The notes under the pieces were generated by a model that did not search any database, had not been told where the DNA came from, and worked only from the letters and a program-made list of their open reading frames with translations. Shown piece by piece: positions 1 to 9,011 of a stretch of 64,000 nt of DNA. The translations under genes and the position numbers were made by a program. Source of the DNA: Beijerinckiaceae bacterium (GTDB taxonomy: Bacteria > Pseudomonadota > Alphaproteobacteria > Rhizobiales > Beijerinckiaceae); the NCBI GenBank assembly GCA_947453205.1, contig CANGFT010000010.1:1-64000 (forward strand), given 5' to 3'. The stretch's first letter is position 1; every line of letters begins with the position of its first letter.

Positions 1-88
1 CCTGCGACAGCTCCCCACCTTCGTGCCGATCCAGAAGCGCCTCAAAACGCATCGATCTAACCCCCTGCAGCACCTCCGAACGTCTCAT
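1..88 (-). CDS. ISNCY-family-like transposase, N-terminus only (runs off left edge)
   Basis: Reverse strand from ATG at 88..86 reads MRRSEVLQGVRSMRFEALLDRHEGGELSQ..., which resembles the start of IS transposases with an N-terminal helix-turn-helix ('...GELSQAEAAE...'). Not in the ORF track because it is truncated. Confidence 0.65.
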   Translation of the reverse strand, partial: MRRSEVLQGVRSMRFEALLDRHEGGELSQ

Positions 89-113
89 CGCGAAGCCCTC
101 CCGGGCTCCCATG

Positions 114-154
114 AAAACCGGACAGATCGCGCGCTACAAAAACCGGACAGATCG
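114..154. repeat. Two direct copies of AAAACCGGACAGATCG with 25-bp periodicity
   Basis: Identical 16-mers at 114..129 and 139..154. Confidence 0.9.
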
Positions 155-219
155 TGAGCTTGCTACAGGCCTCCCCAGCGCCCTTGCCCCGCAGCCCCGC
201 TATGCCTAGGTTGCGCGCC

Positions 220-1632
220 ATGTCCAGCACCCCCACTCCCATCCACATCATCGGCGGCGGCCTTGCAGGCTCCGAAGCCGCCTGGCAGATCGCGCGCGCG
301 GGCGTGCCCGTCATCCTCCACGAGATGCGGCCCACGCGCGGCACCGACGCGCATCAGAGCGACCAGCTCGCCGAACTCGTCTGCTCCAATTCCTTCCGCT
401 CCGATGACGCCGCCAGCAATGCGGTGGGCCTGCTGCATCAGGAGATGCGGCGCATGGGCTCGCTCATCATGGCCTGCGCGGACAGGCATCAGGTGCCCGC
501 AGGCGGCGCCCTCGCCGTGGACCGGGATGGCTTCGCGCAGGCTGTGACGGCGGCGCTGGAGGCTGAGGATTTGATTCAGATCGCTCGCGAAGAGATTCAA
601 GAAGCGCCGCCAAGCGACTGGAAAAGCGTAATCATCGCCACCGGGCCCCTGACCTCGGGGAAGCTGGGCGAAGCCATCGGCGCCCTGACCGGCGAGGCGG
701 AGCTCTCCTTCTTCGACGCCATCGCCCCCATCGTCCACCGCGACACCATCAACATGGACAAGGCCTGGTTCCAGTCGCGCTATGACAAGGCGGGGCCGGG
801 CGGAACCGGGGCGGACTATATCAACTGCCCCCTCTCGAAGGAGGAATACGAGGCCTTCATCGACGCGTTGCTGGCGGGCGAGAAGACGAGCTTCAAGGAA
901 TGGGAGCATGTCCCCTATTTCGACGGCTGCCTGCCCATAGAGGTCATGGCCGAGCGCGGCCGCGAGACCCTGCGCCATGGCCCGCTGAAGCCCGTCGGCC
1001 TCACCAATCCCCATACGCCCGGCGTGAAGCCCTATGCGGTGATCCAGCTCAGGCAGGACAATGCGCTGGGCACGCTCTACAATATGGTGGGTTTCCAGAC
1101 CAAGCTGAAGCACGGCGAACAGGCGCGGGTCTTCCGCACCATTCCCGGCCTTGAGGGCGCAGAATTCGCGCGGCTCGGCGGGCTGCATAGAAACACTTTC
1201 CTGAACTCTCCAAAGGTATTAGACGAGTTTCTTCGTCTGAAAGAACAGCCGCGTCTGCGCTTTGCAGGCCAGATCACGGGATGCGAAGGCTATGTGGAGA
1301 GCGCCGCCATCGGCCTGCTGACGGGCCGCTGGGCCGCCGCCGAGGCGCTGGGCGCGCCCATCAGCCACCCCCCGGTGACGACCGCGCTGGGCGCGCTGGT
1401 GAACCACATCACCGGCGGGCATATCGAGACCGTGGACGCCGGGCCAAAAAGCTTCCAGCCCATGAACGTCAACTTCGGCCTCTTCCCCCCGCTCGAAGCG
1501 GCCCCCAAGAACCCCGACGGCAAACGCCTGCGCGGCCCCGAGAAGGCCGCCGCCAAAAAACGCGCCCTGACGGATCGGGCGCGGGCGGATCTGGAGCTTT
1601 GGCTGACAGGCTCCACAGAGGCGGCGGAGTGA
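220..1632 (+). CDS. trmFO: Methylenetetrahydrofolate--tRNA-(uracil-5-)-methyltransferase
   Basis: [23 protein letters not shown] (FAD-binding GxGxxG-like start), [32 protein letters not shown]. The track ORF starts at 154, but ATG 220 matches family N-termini. Confidence 0.95.
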   Translation: MSSTPTPIHIIGGGLAGSEAAWQIARAGVPVILHEMRPTRGTDAHQSDQLAELVCSNSFRSDDAASNAVGLLHQEMRRMGSLIMACADRHQVPAGGALAVDRDGFAQAVTAALEAEDLIQIAREEIQEAPPSDWKSVIIATGPLTSGKLGEAIGALTGEAELSFFDAIAPIVHRDTINMDKAWFQSRYDKAGPGGTGADYINCPLSKEEYEAFIDALLAGEKTSFKEWEHVPYFDGCLPIEVMAERGRETLRHGPLKPVGLTNPHTPGVKPYAVIQLRQDNALGTLYNMVGFQTKLKHGEQARVFRTIPGLEGAEFARLGGLHRNTFLNSPKVLDEFLRLKEQPRLRFAGQITGCEGYVESAAIGLLTGRWAAAEALGAPISHPPVTTALGALVNHITGGHIETVDAGPKSFQPMNVNFGLFPPLEAAPKNPDGKRLRGPEKAAAKKRALTDRARADLELWLTGSTEAAE

Positions 1633-1636
1633 CCTG

Positions 1637-1951
1637 TCAGTCGGTTTTGGCGTCGACCGCCGCCAGCCCCGTCGCCGCCTGAGCCGGAGCCGTCTCGACA
1701 ATCTCGAAAACCGGACGCCGCCCCATGGCCCAGGCCAGTTCCGCCACGCGGCTGAGGCTCAGATCCTTGTGGCCTCGAAGCTCGCGGCTGATGACCGAAC
1801 GGTTCACCCCGATGGCGCGCGCAAGGTCGCTCTGGGTCAGCCCGCGCTTTTGAGACTCCTCGGCCAGGGCTTTCTGCAGCTCCCGCCGAACGCGCGACAC
1901 GAACCGACCGGCCGCCTGATCCTTAGGGGAAATCGTAATTCGAAACGACAT
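1637..1951 (-). CDS. XRE-family helix-turn-helix regulator, putative antitoxin
   Basis: MSFRITISPKDQ...RGLTQSDLARAIGVNRSVISRELRGHKDLSLSRVAELAWAMGRRP: classic HTH_3. Overlaps the upstream toxin-like ORF by 29 bp. Confidence 0.8.
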   Translation of the reverse strand: MSFRITISPKDQAAGRFVSRVRRELQKALAEESQKRGLTQSDLARAIGVNRSVISRELRGHKDLSLSRVAELAWAMGRRPVFEIVETAPAQAATGLAAVDAKTD

Positions 1952-2417
1952 CGTTCGGATCCTCGCCAGGAATGAACTTGGGCTGGTCAAGCGGAAGCTG
2001 ACTCCGCCAGTAGGCGGCCATGTTGGCGTAACCGACGTAGAGGTTATGGCTTTTCACCTTGAAGGCGGTGTCGATGGCGGCCATTACGAAACAATCCTTC
2101 ATCACGAACCACCCGAAGATCCGCAAATCAGCCGTTTTGAGCTCCCAGACGCCGTCCTGAATATGCGTCAAGGGTTTGAACATGCGATCAAAGGTCAGCC
2201 TCTCTCCCGCGCAAAAAACCTCCAGCAGCGCGTCGAATTGCTGAATTGGACTGAGCTCCACCCGCCATTGCGAGACATAGGTCGGCAATTCCTTCTGAAG
2301 TGTGGGAAGCAACCGGGCAAGCGCATAGACGCTTCGCCATTCAAGCTCCTCAGCCTCCAGCGCCGGATCAAGCCTGATCAACTCTCCTGCGCCGACCAAT
2401 TCTACGAGTGTTGACAT
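1923..2417 (-). CDS. Putative RelE/HigB-like toxin with N-terminal extension
   Basis: VWELKTADLRIFGWFVMKDCFVMAAIDTAFKVKSHNLYVGYANMAAYWRSQL resembles the HigB/RelE beta-strand core; gene order toxin-then-XRE as in higBA. ATG at 2417 (track uses GTG at 2429). Confidence 0.5.
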   Translation of the reverse strand: MSTLVELVGAGELIRLDPALEAEELEWRSVYALARLLPTLQKELPTYVSQWRVELSPIQQFDALLEVFCAGERLTFDRMFKPLTHIQDGVWELKTADLRIFGWFVMKDCFVMAAIDTAFKVKSHNLYVGYANMAAYWRSQLPLDQPKFIPGEDPNDVVSNYDFP

Positions 2418-2430
2418 GAGAGTCAACACT
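2407..2430. promoter_or_regulatory. Perfect inverted repeat AGTGTTGAC-N6-GTCAACACT, candidate XRE operator
   Basis: 9-bp perfect arms (2407..2415, 2422..2430) spanning the ATG of the toxin-like ORF. Confidence 0.65.
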
Positions 2431-2541
2431 TTCTCATCTGCATGCCCGTCACAGCATCAGAGCAGACAAACCTGATCGAATGGGGGGCGACACAGATCAT
2501 CCCCAAACAATGGCCCACAAAAAGCAAAGGTCAAGCACTCT

Positions 2542-3549
2542 TTACGGCAGCTTGAACAGCGCCTTGATCTCACCCGTCACCGCGGCGATGGTCTTCGCCG
2601 TCGCGTCGGGATCGTAGCCTGACTGGGGATCGAGCGTCACGCAGGCGTCCTTGTAGGTGAATTCCTGTTTCGTCTGCTGGTTGACCAGCACGCCCTTCTC
2701 CTCGCGCACGTTGCAGTTGCGCTGGCTCTGGGCCCCCTTCGAGACCGTCGGCCTTGGCGCGCCCAGCACATTGTCATAGCCGTGGTGGACGCCGGGGAAG
2801 GACATCTGCGCGACGTCGCGCCCGGCCGCCTTCATCCGTGCGAAATAGTCGCGGCACTGCTGGAGCGAGGCATAGTCGTCAGCCTCGCCATGATATTCGC
2901 GGATGGGGCCGACGACGTCCACATCTTCCTCCACATGGTCGAAGCAGGAGGCGTAGAGGGGGAAGGTTCCCGCGACCTTGAAGCCCGGCGACCAGATTTT
3001 CTGGAACCGGCGCATGGCCGTATAGAGCACCGCCGTGCCGCCCCGCGAGAAGCCCATGACCGCGATGCGCTCGGGGTCGATGCGCGGATGGGCGGCGAGG
3101 AGCTCCTGGGCGCGGAAGGTGTCGAGCGTCATGTTGAAGCGCCCCATGGCGCCCTGATTGGTGCTGACCTGGGTCAGGCCCCGGCCCGAAAAACTGTCGA
3201 TCATGAAGCTGGCGACGCCCATGCGGTTGAAGATCCGCGCCCAGTTTTCAGGCGTGGCGCTCGGGCCGCCCGAGCCATGCGCCAGGATCACCACAGGCAG
3301 CTTCGCCCCGGGCGCCGGGGTTGCGGGGAAGCGCAGTTCGCCCGCGATCGTCACGGGGACGCCGGTCTTGTCCCCCTGCAGAAACTGGGAGTCGCTGAGG
3401 CTCAGGGAGGCGAAGGGGCGCAGCTCGACGCGGGAGGCGAGCTCGGGCGCGGCGTTCTGGGCCGCGGCAGGGCTCAGGGCGGCCGCAGCAAGAAGGCCCG
3501 CCAGACAAGCGCCCCTGGCTTGAGATGTGAAACCCTTTGCGAGCGCCAT
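2542..3549 (-). CDS. Secreted dienelactone hydrolase/alpha-beta hydrolase family protein
   Basis: Signal peptide; VVILAHGSGG, VMGFSRGGTAVLY nucleophile elbow, HHGYDN. Confidence 0.8.
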   Translation of the reverse strand: MALAKGFTSQARGACLAGLLAAAALSPAAAQNAAPELASRVELRPFASLSLSDSQFLQGDKTGVPVTIAGELRFPATPAPGAKLPVVILAHGSGGPSATPENWARIFNRMGVASFMIDSFSGRGLTQVSTNQGAMGRFNMTLDTFRAQELLAAHPRIDPERIAVMGFSRGGTAVLYTAMRRFQKIWSPGFKVAGTFPLYASCFDHVEEDVDVVGPIREYHGEADDYASLQQCRDYFARMKAAGRDVAQMSFPGVHHGYDNVLGAPRPTVSKGAQSQRNCNVREEKGVLVNQQTKQEFTYKDACVTLDPQSGYDPDATAKTIAAVTGEIKALFKLP

Positions 3550-3691
3550 GGCGCATCCTCCCTGACCATCAACCGCGCCAAGCTTCCGGGCCAGCCGCCC
3601 TCCCTGTCAATGCGGACCTTGCTGCGGCGCAGGGCTATGTCGCGGCGCGCCTTGCTGCTATAGGCGCCAGCGTAACCAGCGGGACGCCTCC

Positions 3692-4570
3692 ATGACCATC
3701 GACACGACAGAACTCCTCGCCACCCTCGGGCGCATCGCCAATGCGCTGGACCGCCTCGCCCCGCTGACCACCGCCGCCGTCGATTTCGAGGCTGCGGACG
3801 CCTTCGTCTGGCATGCGGCCTCCTGCGGCTTCACGCCGGTGCCGAAGGTGAACCGGGTCGACATCGGGCTTTTGCGCGGCATCGACCTCGTGCGCGACCT
3901 TCTGGTGGAGAACACCGAGCGTTTTGCGAAGGGCCTGCCCGCCAACAATGCGCTGCTATGGGGCGCGCGGGGCATGGGCAAGTCTTCGCTCGTGAAGGCC
4001 GTCCATGCGCAGATCAACGCGGTCGACGCCGGGACCGCCGATTTCCGCCCCATGAAGCTCGTCGAGATCCACCGCGAGGACATCGAGACGCTCCCCGCCC
4101 TGATGAGCCGGGTGCGCCCAGCCCCCTACCCCTTCATTCTCTTCTGCGACGACCTCTCCTTTGACGCGGAGGACACGTCCTACAAATCCCTGAAGGCGGT
4201 GCTGGAAGGCGGCATCGAGGGGCGTCCGCCCAATGTGCTGTTCTACGCCACCTCGAACCGGCGCCATCTCCTGCCGCGCGACATGATGGACAATGAGCGC
4301 GCCACCGCCATCAATCCGGGCGAGGCGGTGGAGGAGAAGGTCTCCCTCTCCGACCGCTTCGGCCTGTGGCTGGGCTTCCATCGCTGCTCGCAGGATGAAT
4401 ATCTCGCCATGGTCAGCGGCTACGCCGCCCACTTCGGCCTTGCGATGGATCGCGCGACGATGAATGCGCAGGCCATCGAATGGGCGGCGACGCGCGGCGC
4501 CCGCTCCGGCCGCACCGCCTGGCAGTTCATTCAGGATCTGGCGGGACGGCTCGGCAAACGCACGGATTGA
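3692..4570 (+). CDS. DUF815-family ATP-binding protein
   Basis: LLWGARGMGKSSLVKAVH (P-loop), FILFCDDLSFD, VLFYATSNRRHLLPRDM. Confidence 0.85.
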   Translation: MTIDTTELLATLGRIANALDRLAPLTTAAVDFEAADAFVWHAASCGFTPVPKVNRVDIGLLRGIDLVRDLLVENTERFAKGLPANNALLWGARGMGKSSLVKAVHAQINAVDAGTADFRPMKLVEIHREDIETLPALMSRVRPAPYPFILFCDDLSFDAEDTSYKSLKAVLEGGIEGRPPNVLFYATSNRRHLLPRDMMDNERATAINPGEAVEEKVSLSDRFGLWLGFHRCSQDEYLAMVSGYAAHFGLAMDRATMNAQAIEWAATRGARSGRTAWQFIQDLAGRLGKRTD

Positions 4571-4653
4571 GGGGGCGCCGCCCCGTCTTGCCCTTTGGGC
4601 GGGGGAGTGCGACACCTGAGGTCTGTCGTGATTCAACTGCTTCAGGAGCGTCC

Positions 4654-6951
4654 GTGGCGACCAATATTTCCGAGGAGCTGCGCGCCAGCGCGCTGGCCTA
4701 TCACCGCCATCCCACCCCCGGAAAGCTTGAAATTCAGGCGACCAAGCCGCTCGGCAACCAGCGGGATCTCGCCCTCGCCTATTCGCCCGGCGTGGCGGTG
4801 GCCTGCGAGGCCATCGTCGATGACCCCTCACAGGCGGCCCATCTCACCGCCCGCCAGAACCTCGTGGCCGTCCTGTCCAACGGCACCGCCGTGCTCGGCC
4901 TTGGCGACATCGGCCCTCTGGCGGCCAAGCCCGTCATGGAGGGCAAGGCGGTCCTCTTCAAGAAATTCGCGGGCATCGACGTCTTCGACATCGAGGTGGC
5001 CGAGAAGAACATCGAGCGCCTCGTGGATGTGGTCGCGGCGCTGGAGCCGACCTTCGGGGGCATCAACCTCGAGGACATCAAGGGCCCCGAGTGCTTCGAG
5101 GTCGAGAAGCGCCTTCGCGAGCGCATGAACATTCCGGTCTTCCATGACGACCAGCATGGAACCGCGATCATCGTGGGCGCCGCCGTCACCAATGCGCTTG
5201 AAATTTCCGGCAAGAAAATCAGCGATGTGAAGATCGTCGCCTCGGGCGCGGGCGCGGCGGCGCTCGCCTGCCTCAACCTGCTGGTCATGCTGGGCGCAAA
5301 GCGCGAGAACATCTGGGTCACCGATCTCGAGGGCCTCGTCTATGAGGGACGCCAAACGCTCATGGACCCCTGGAAGGCGGTCTATGCGCAGCCCTCCAAT
5401 GCGCGCACCCTCGCCGAGGTGATCCCCGGCTCGGACATTTTTCTGGGCCTGTCGGCAGGTGGGGTGCTGAAGCCGGACATGGTGAAGAGCATGGGCGAGC
5501 GCCCGCTCATCCTGGCGCTGGCCAACCCCAATCCCGAAATCATGCCCGAAGAGGCGATGGCGGCCCGGCCCGACGCGCTGATCTGCACGGGGCGTTCGGA
5601 TTATCCCAATCAGGTCAACAACGTCCTGTGCTTCCCCTATATCTTCCGCGGCGCGCTCGACGTCTGGGCGACCACGATCAACGAGGAGATGAAGCTCGCA
5701 GCCGTGCGCGCCATCGCCTCGCTGGCCCGCGAAGCGCCCTCCGAGGTCGCGGCCCAGGCCTATGGCGGGCAGACCCGGACCTTCGGTCCCCAGACCCTCA
5801 TTCCCAACCCCTTCGACCCCCGCCTGATCCTGCGCATCGCCCCTGCGGTGGCGCGGGCCGCCATGGAGTCGGGCGTCGCGAAAAAGCCAATCACCGATTT
5901 CGAGGCCTATGGGGAGACGCTCTCCCGCTTCGTCTTCCGCTCGGGCTTTGTGATGAAGCCGGTCTTCGCGCAGGCCAAGACCAACAAGCGCCGCGTGATC
6001 TTCGCCGACGGCGAGGATGAGCGCGTGCTGCGCGCCACCGAAGTGGTGCTGGAGGAGGGTCTGGCGACCCCCATCCTCATCGGCCGCCCCTCTGTCGTCG
6101 AGAGCCGCATCGAACGCTTCGGCCTGAACCTGCAGCCGGGACGCGACTTCGAACTGGTGAACCCCGAATCCGACTCCCGCTACCGCGACTATGTGAACAC
6201 CTTCCTGCAGGTCGCCGGCCGCAGGGGCTACACGCCCGATGTGGTGCGCTCGCTGGTGCGCACCTCGCCGACGGTCATCGCGGCCCTGGCGGTGCAAAGG
6301 GGCGAGGCGGACGCCATGCTGTGCGGGCTGGAGGGGCGTTTCACCAGTCGCCTCAAGCAGATCCGCGACATCATCGGGCTTGCGCCGGGCGTGCTCGGCC
6401 TCTCGGCCATGAGCATGCTGATCTCCCCGCGCGGCGTGTTCTTCCTGTCGGACACCCATGTGCGCACCGATCCGACCCCGCAGCAGATCGCGGACATGAC
6501 GACCTCCTGCGTCAAGCATGTGCGCCTCTTCGGCCTTGAGCCGAAGGTGGCGCTGCTGTCCCATTCGAACTTCGGCTCAAGCGACGCGCCCTCGCCCCGC
6601 AAGATGCGCGAGGCCCTGGCTCTGGTGCAGGCCCAGCACCCCGATCTCGAAGTCGATGGCGAGATGCAGGCCAACTCCGCCCTGTCCGAACTCATCCGCG
6701 AGAAGGTTCTTCCGGGCTCGCGGCTGAAGGGCGAGGCCAATCTGCTGATCTTCCCCAATCTGGACGCGGCCAACATCGCCTTCCACTTCGCCAAGGCGCT
6801 CTCCGACGCGCTGCCGGTGGGACCGATTCTCATGGGCGCCAGAAAGCCCGCCCATGTCCTGACCTCCTCGGTCACGGCGCGCGGGATCGTCAACATGACC
6901 GCCATCGCGGCGGTGGACGCCCAGACCTATGAGCGGGCGGAGCAGGGCTGA
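4654..6951 (+). CDS. maeB: NADP-dependent malic enzyme with C-terminal phosphotransacetylase-like domain
   Basis: [38 protein letters not shown] plus Pta-like C-terminus. In-frame GTG start at 4654 ([24 protein letters not shown]) fits better than the track start at 4480, which lies inside the upstream gene. Confidence 0.93.
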   Translation: MATNISEELRASALAYHRHPTPGKLEIQATKPLGNQRDLALAYSPGVAVACEAIVDDPSQAAHLTARQNLVAVLSNGTAVLGLGDIGPLAAKPVMEGKAVLFKKFAGIDVFDIEVAEKNIERLVDVVAALEPTFGGINLEDIKGPECFEVEKRLRERMNIPVFHDDQHGTAIIVGAAVTNALEISGKKISDVKIVASGAGAAALACLNLLVMLGAKRENIWVTDLEGLVYEGRQTLMDPWKAVYAQPSNARTLAEVIPGSDIFLGLSAGGVLKPDMVKSMGERPLILALANPNPEIMPEEAMAARPDALICTGRSDYPNQVNNVLCFPYIFRGALDVWATTINEEMKLAAVRAIASLAREAPSEVAAQAYGGQTRTFGPQTLIPNPFDPRLILRIAPAVARAAMESGVAKKPITDFEAYGETLSRFVFRSGFVMKPVFAQAKTNKRRVIFADGEDERVLRATEVVLEEGLATPILIGRPSVVESRIERFGLNLQPGRDFELVNPESDSRYRDYVNTFLQVAGRRGYTPDVVRSLVRTSPTVIAALAVQRGEADAMLCGLEGRFTSRLKQIRDIIGLAPGVLGLSAMSMLISPRGVFFLSDTHVRTDPTPQQIADMTTSCVKHVRLFGLEPKVALLSHSNFGSSDAPSPRKMREALALVQAQHPDLEVDGEMQANSALSELIREKVLPGSRLKGEANLLIFPNLDAANIAFHFAKALSDALPVGPILMGARKPAHVLTSSVTARGIVNMTAIAAVDAQTYERAEQG

Positions 6952-7002
6952 ACGGCTCGGCACGCCCCCGAAAGTGAAATAAAGTCAAACATTTCAAACC
7001 AT

Positions 7003-7031
7003 CCGCGCATGGGCTCCCCACCCATGCGCGG
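7003..7031. terminator. Hairpin CCGCGCATGGG-ctcccca-CCCATGCGCGG downstream of maeB
   Basis: Perfect 11-bp stem, 7-nt loop. No T-tract directly adjacent, so intrinsic termination is uncertain. Confidence 0.45.
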
Positions 7032-7195
7032 CGCGCGCGTCCTTTTGCGCCTGTGCAAATTAAACATCGAGGGAGCCAATCGACCTATTGAAAGCGAAAG
7101 AATAATCTCATAGAATGACGTGAATCGATTTTTCAAGGAAAGATTTGTAACAATTCCCTTTTTCAGAATTATTGCGCATCCCGGGGGTGGCCCAA

Positions 7196-7732
7196 ATGTC
7201 CAGCGTGTTGCCTGAGGTTATGGACGTCGAATATAGGCGCATGAAGAGGTTCATTCGGCTTGTCCTGATCGTCACCCTTTCGGTTCCCGTCTATTTCTAC
7301 GGACCGCTGATCTGGAAGGACGGCTCTTATGCCGGTCGCTGGGTTTTCGCCGCCGACATAAGTGAACGCCCCGTGGAGTGCAGAGGGGCGGCCTATGTTC
7401 TCCAGCTCTGTGAAGTGCGATTCGTGGACCGTCTGAACAATCGCTTCGTGAAGCTCGATTATCTCATCATCGGCACGGACTGGAGCGAGGCGGCGACAGA
7501 CATCGTGCGCAGCTCCGAGGGGCATCTGACGGGTGCGATCGGCGTGACGGCCCACGCCATCCTGATGCGCATAGGCGCGCTCTTTTCATTGGTCATGCTC
7601 GGCTTCTTCGTCGAATGGATCGTGAGGCGGATCAAGTACCTGTCCCTGCAAAACAGGCTCATGGGCCAGACCATTGGCGCACGCCGCAGGGAGGCCGTCA
7701 TGCTCTCACGCGACCGGCGCGATCACTTCTGA
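7196..7732 (+). CDS. Hypothetical membrane protein, about 2 TM segments
   Basis: Hydrophobic segments FIRLVLIVTLSVPVYFYG and AILMRIGALFSLVMLGFFVEWIV. Start uncertain (track 7172; ATG 7196 has an upstream G-rich stretch). Confidence 0.55.
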   Translation: MSSVLPEVMDVEYRRMKRFIRLVLIVTLSVPVYFYGPLIWKDGSYAGRWVFAADISERPVECRGAAYVLQLCEVRFVDRLNNRFVKLDYLIIGTDWSEAATDIVRSSEGHLTGAIGVTAHAILMRIGALFSLVMLGFFVEWIVRRIKYLSLQNRLMGQTIGARRREAVMLSRDRRDHF

Positions 7733-8616
7733 GCGCCATAGAGCGCGTGCATATGGCGAACGTCATCAGGGCCCGGCAAGCCCGCCTCATTGCCGAGATG
7801 CTGGATCTTGAAGGCCGAGGCGCCCCGCGCGAAGTTGAAATGATCGGCCCAGGCCCCGCCGGGCTGGGCCAGATAAGCCGCTATATAGGCGCCATGAAAC
7901 ACATCGCCTGCGCCTGACGTGTCCACGATCAGAGAGGCGGGAACCGGCAGGGCCGGAAGGCGGCGCACCTCCCCCGCCTCGTCATACCAGAGCATCCCCC
8001 GCTCCCCCTGCGTGACGCCGCCGATGCGGCAGCCCCGGGACTTCAGATAATCAAGCATGGCCCGATCATCGAGATTCATCTGCTCGCACAGGCGCTCGGC
8101 GACGATGGCGATGTCGATGAAGCCAAGGAGATCATGGGTGTTGGAGCGCAGCCCGCCGCCGTCGAGCGAGGTCAGCACGCCCATCTCGCGGCAAAGTTTG
8201 GCGTAGTGGATCGCAGCGTCGGCCTGATGGCCGTCGAGATGCAGGGCCCGGCACCCCCCGAGGTTCAGGGTCGGGAACGGATGGAGATAGGCGTCGTCGC
8301 GGGCGCGCAGGATGGCGCGCTTGCCCTCGCGGGGCAGGATGAAGGAGAGCGAGGAGCGCTTCACCTTCCGCGCATGGACGGGCACCTGATATTTCGCGGC
8401 CATGTCGAGGAACATGCGCCCCAGCCAGTCATCGGCCAGCGAGGTCAGAAGGTCCGGCGTGAAGCCGAGCTTCGCGCAGGCGAAGGCCGCCGTCAGCGCA
8501 TTGCCGCCAAAGGACACGGCATAGTCTTTCGCCACCGCCTTCTCGTCCCCCCTTGGCATCTCATCGGCGATCAGGGTCACGTCGATATAGGTCTGGCCGA
8601 TGAAGAGCGCTTCCAT
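7723..8616 (-). CDS. PfkB-family carbohydrate kinase
   Basis: SFGGNALTAAFACAKLG and VDTSGAGDVFHGAYIAAY (PfkB signature 2). Confidence 0.9.
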   Translation of the reverse strand: MEALFIGQTYIDVTLIADEMPRGDEKAVAKDYAVSFGGNALTAAFACAKLGFTPDLLTSLADDWLGRMFLDMAAKYQVPVHARKVKRSSLSFILPREGKRAILRARDDAYLHPFPTLNLGGCRALHLDGHQADAAIHYAKLCREMGVLTSLDGGGLRSNTHDLLGFIDIAIVAERLCEQMNLDDRAMLDYLKSRGCRIGGVTQGERGMLWYDEAGEVRRLPALPVPASLIVDTSGAGDVFHGAYIAAYLAQPGGAWADHFNFARGASAFKIQHLGNEAGLPGPDDVRHMHALYGAQK

Positions 8617-8711
8617 GGGATGATCCTCGAGGGGGGAGACTTCAGTCTAGCGCCCCATGAGGCGATTGGAAGGCGCGGGGCTTGCTAAAGGGACTTGGAT
8701 CGGCCTTGAAA

Positions 8712-8730
8712 TATCCCCCCCGGGGGGATA
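8712..8730. promoter_or_regulatory. Palindrome TATCCCCCC-C-GGGGGGATA, candidate RcnR/CsoR-type operator
   Basis: Perfect 9-bp arms of T/A-flanked C6/G6 tracts, ending 10 bp upstream of the regulator ATG. Confidence 0.75.
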
Positions 8731-8740
8731 GGCTCGATGC

Positions 8741-9007
8741 ATGTCCCACGCGACCGATCCCGCCATTCTCGCCCGGCTGCGCCGCGCCGAGGGGCACCTG
8801 CGCGCCGTCGTGGCCATGGTTCAGGAGGGACGCGACTGCGTGGCCATCGCCCAGCAGCTGCAGGCGGTGGAGGCGGCCATAGTCGCGGCCAAACGCGAGA
8901 TGATCCAGCACCATATCGACCACCGCCTCGAAGACCGGCTGCCCGGAGACGACTCCACCGGCGGGTCGCTCGCTGCGGAACTCAAAACCCTCGCCAGATA
9001 TTTGTGA
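8741..9007 (+). CDS. Metal/formaldehyde-responsive CsoR/RcnR/FrmR-family repressor
   Basis: MSHATDPAILARLRRAEGHLRAVVAMVQEGRDCVAIAQQLQAVEAAIVAAKREMIQHHIDH: DUF156 fold with conserved Cys/His. Confidence 0.9.
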   Translation: MSHATDPAILARLRRAEGHLRAVVAMVQEGRDCVAIAQQLQAVEAAIVAAKREMIQHHIDHRLEDRLPGDDSTGGSLAAELKTLARYL

Positions 9008-9011
9008 GCTC

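Larger units (their letters stand above)
1..167 (-). mobile_element. Terminal part of an insertion sequence; outer boundary near 155-167
   Basis: Truncated transposase start plus two direct copies of AAAACCGGACAGATCG (114..129 and 139..154) between the transposase start and trmFO; subterminal repeats of this kind are typical of IS ends. Confidence 0.55.

Noticed and set aside
57-344. 95-aa minus ORF spanning the IS end and trmFO start
   Set aside because: Crosses the IS boundary and opposes trmFO; the transposase reading from 88 in another frame is better supported.
163-1188. 341-aa minus-strand ORF antisense to trmFO
   Set aside because: High-GC shadow ORF; the opposite strand is an unmistakable TrmFO and the minus translation shows no recognisable family pattern.
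4828-6564. 578-aa minus ORF inside maeB
   Set aside because: Antisense shadow of a clear malic enzyme; Gly/Arg/His-rich low-information translation typical of high GC.
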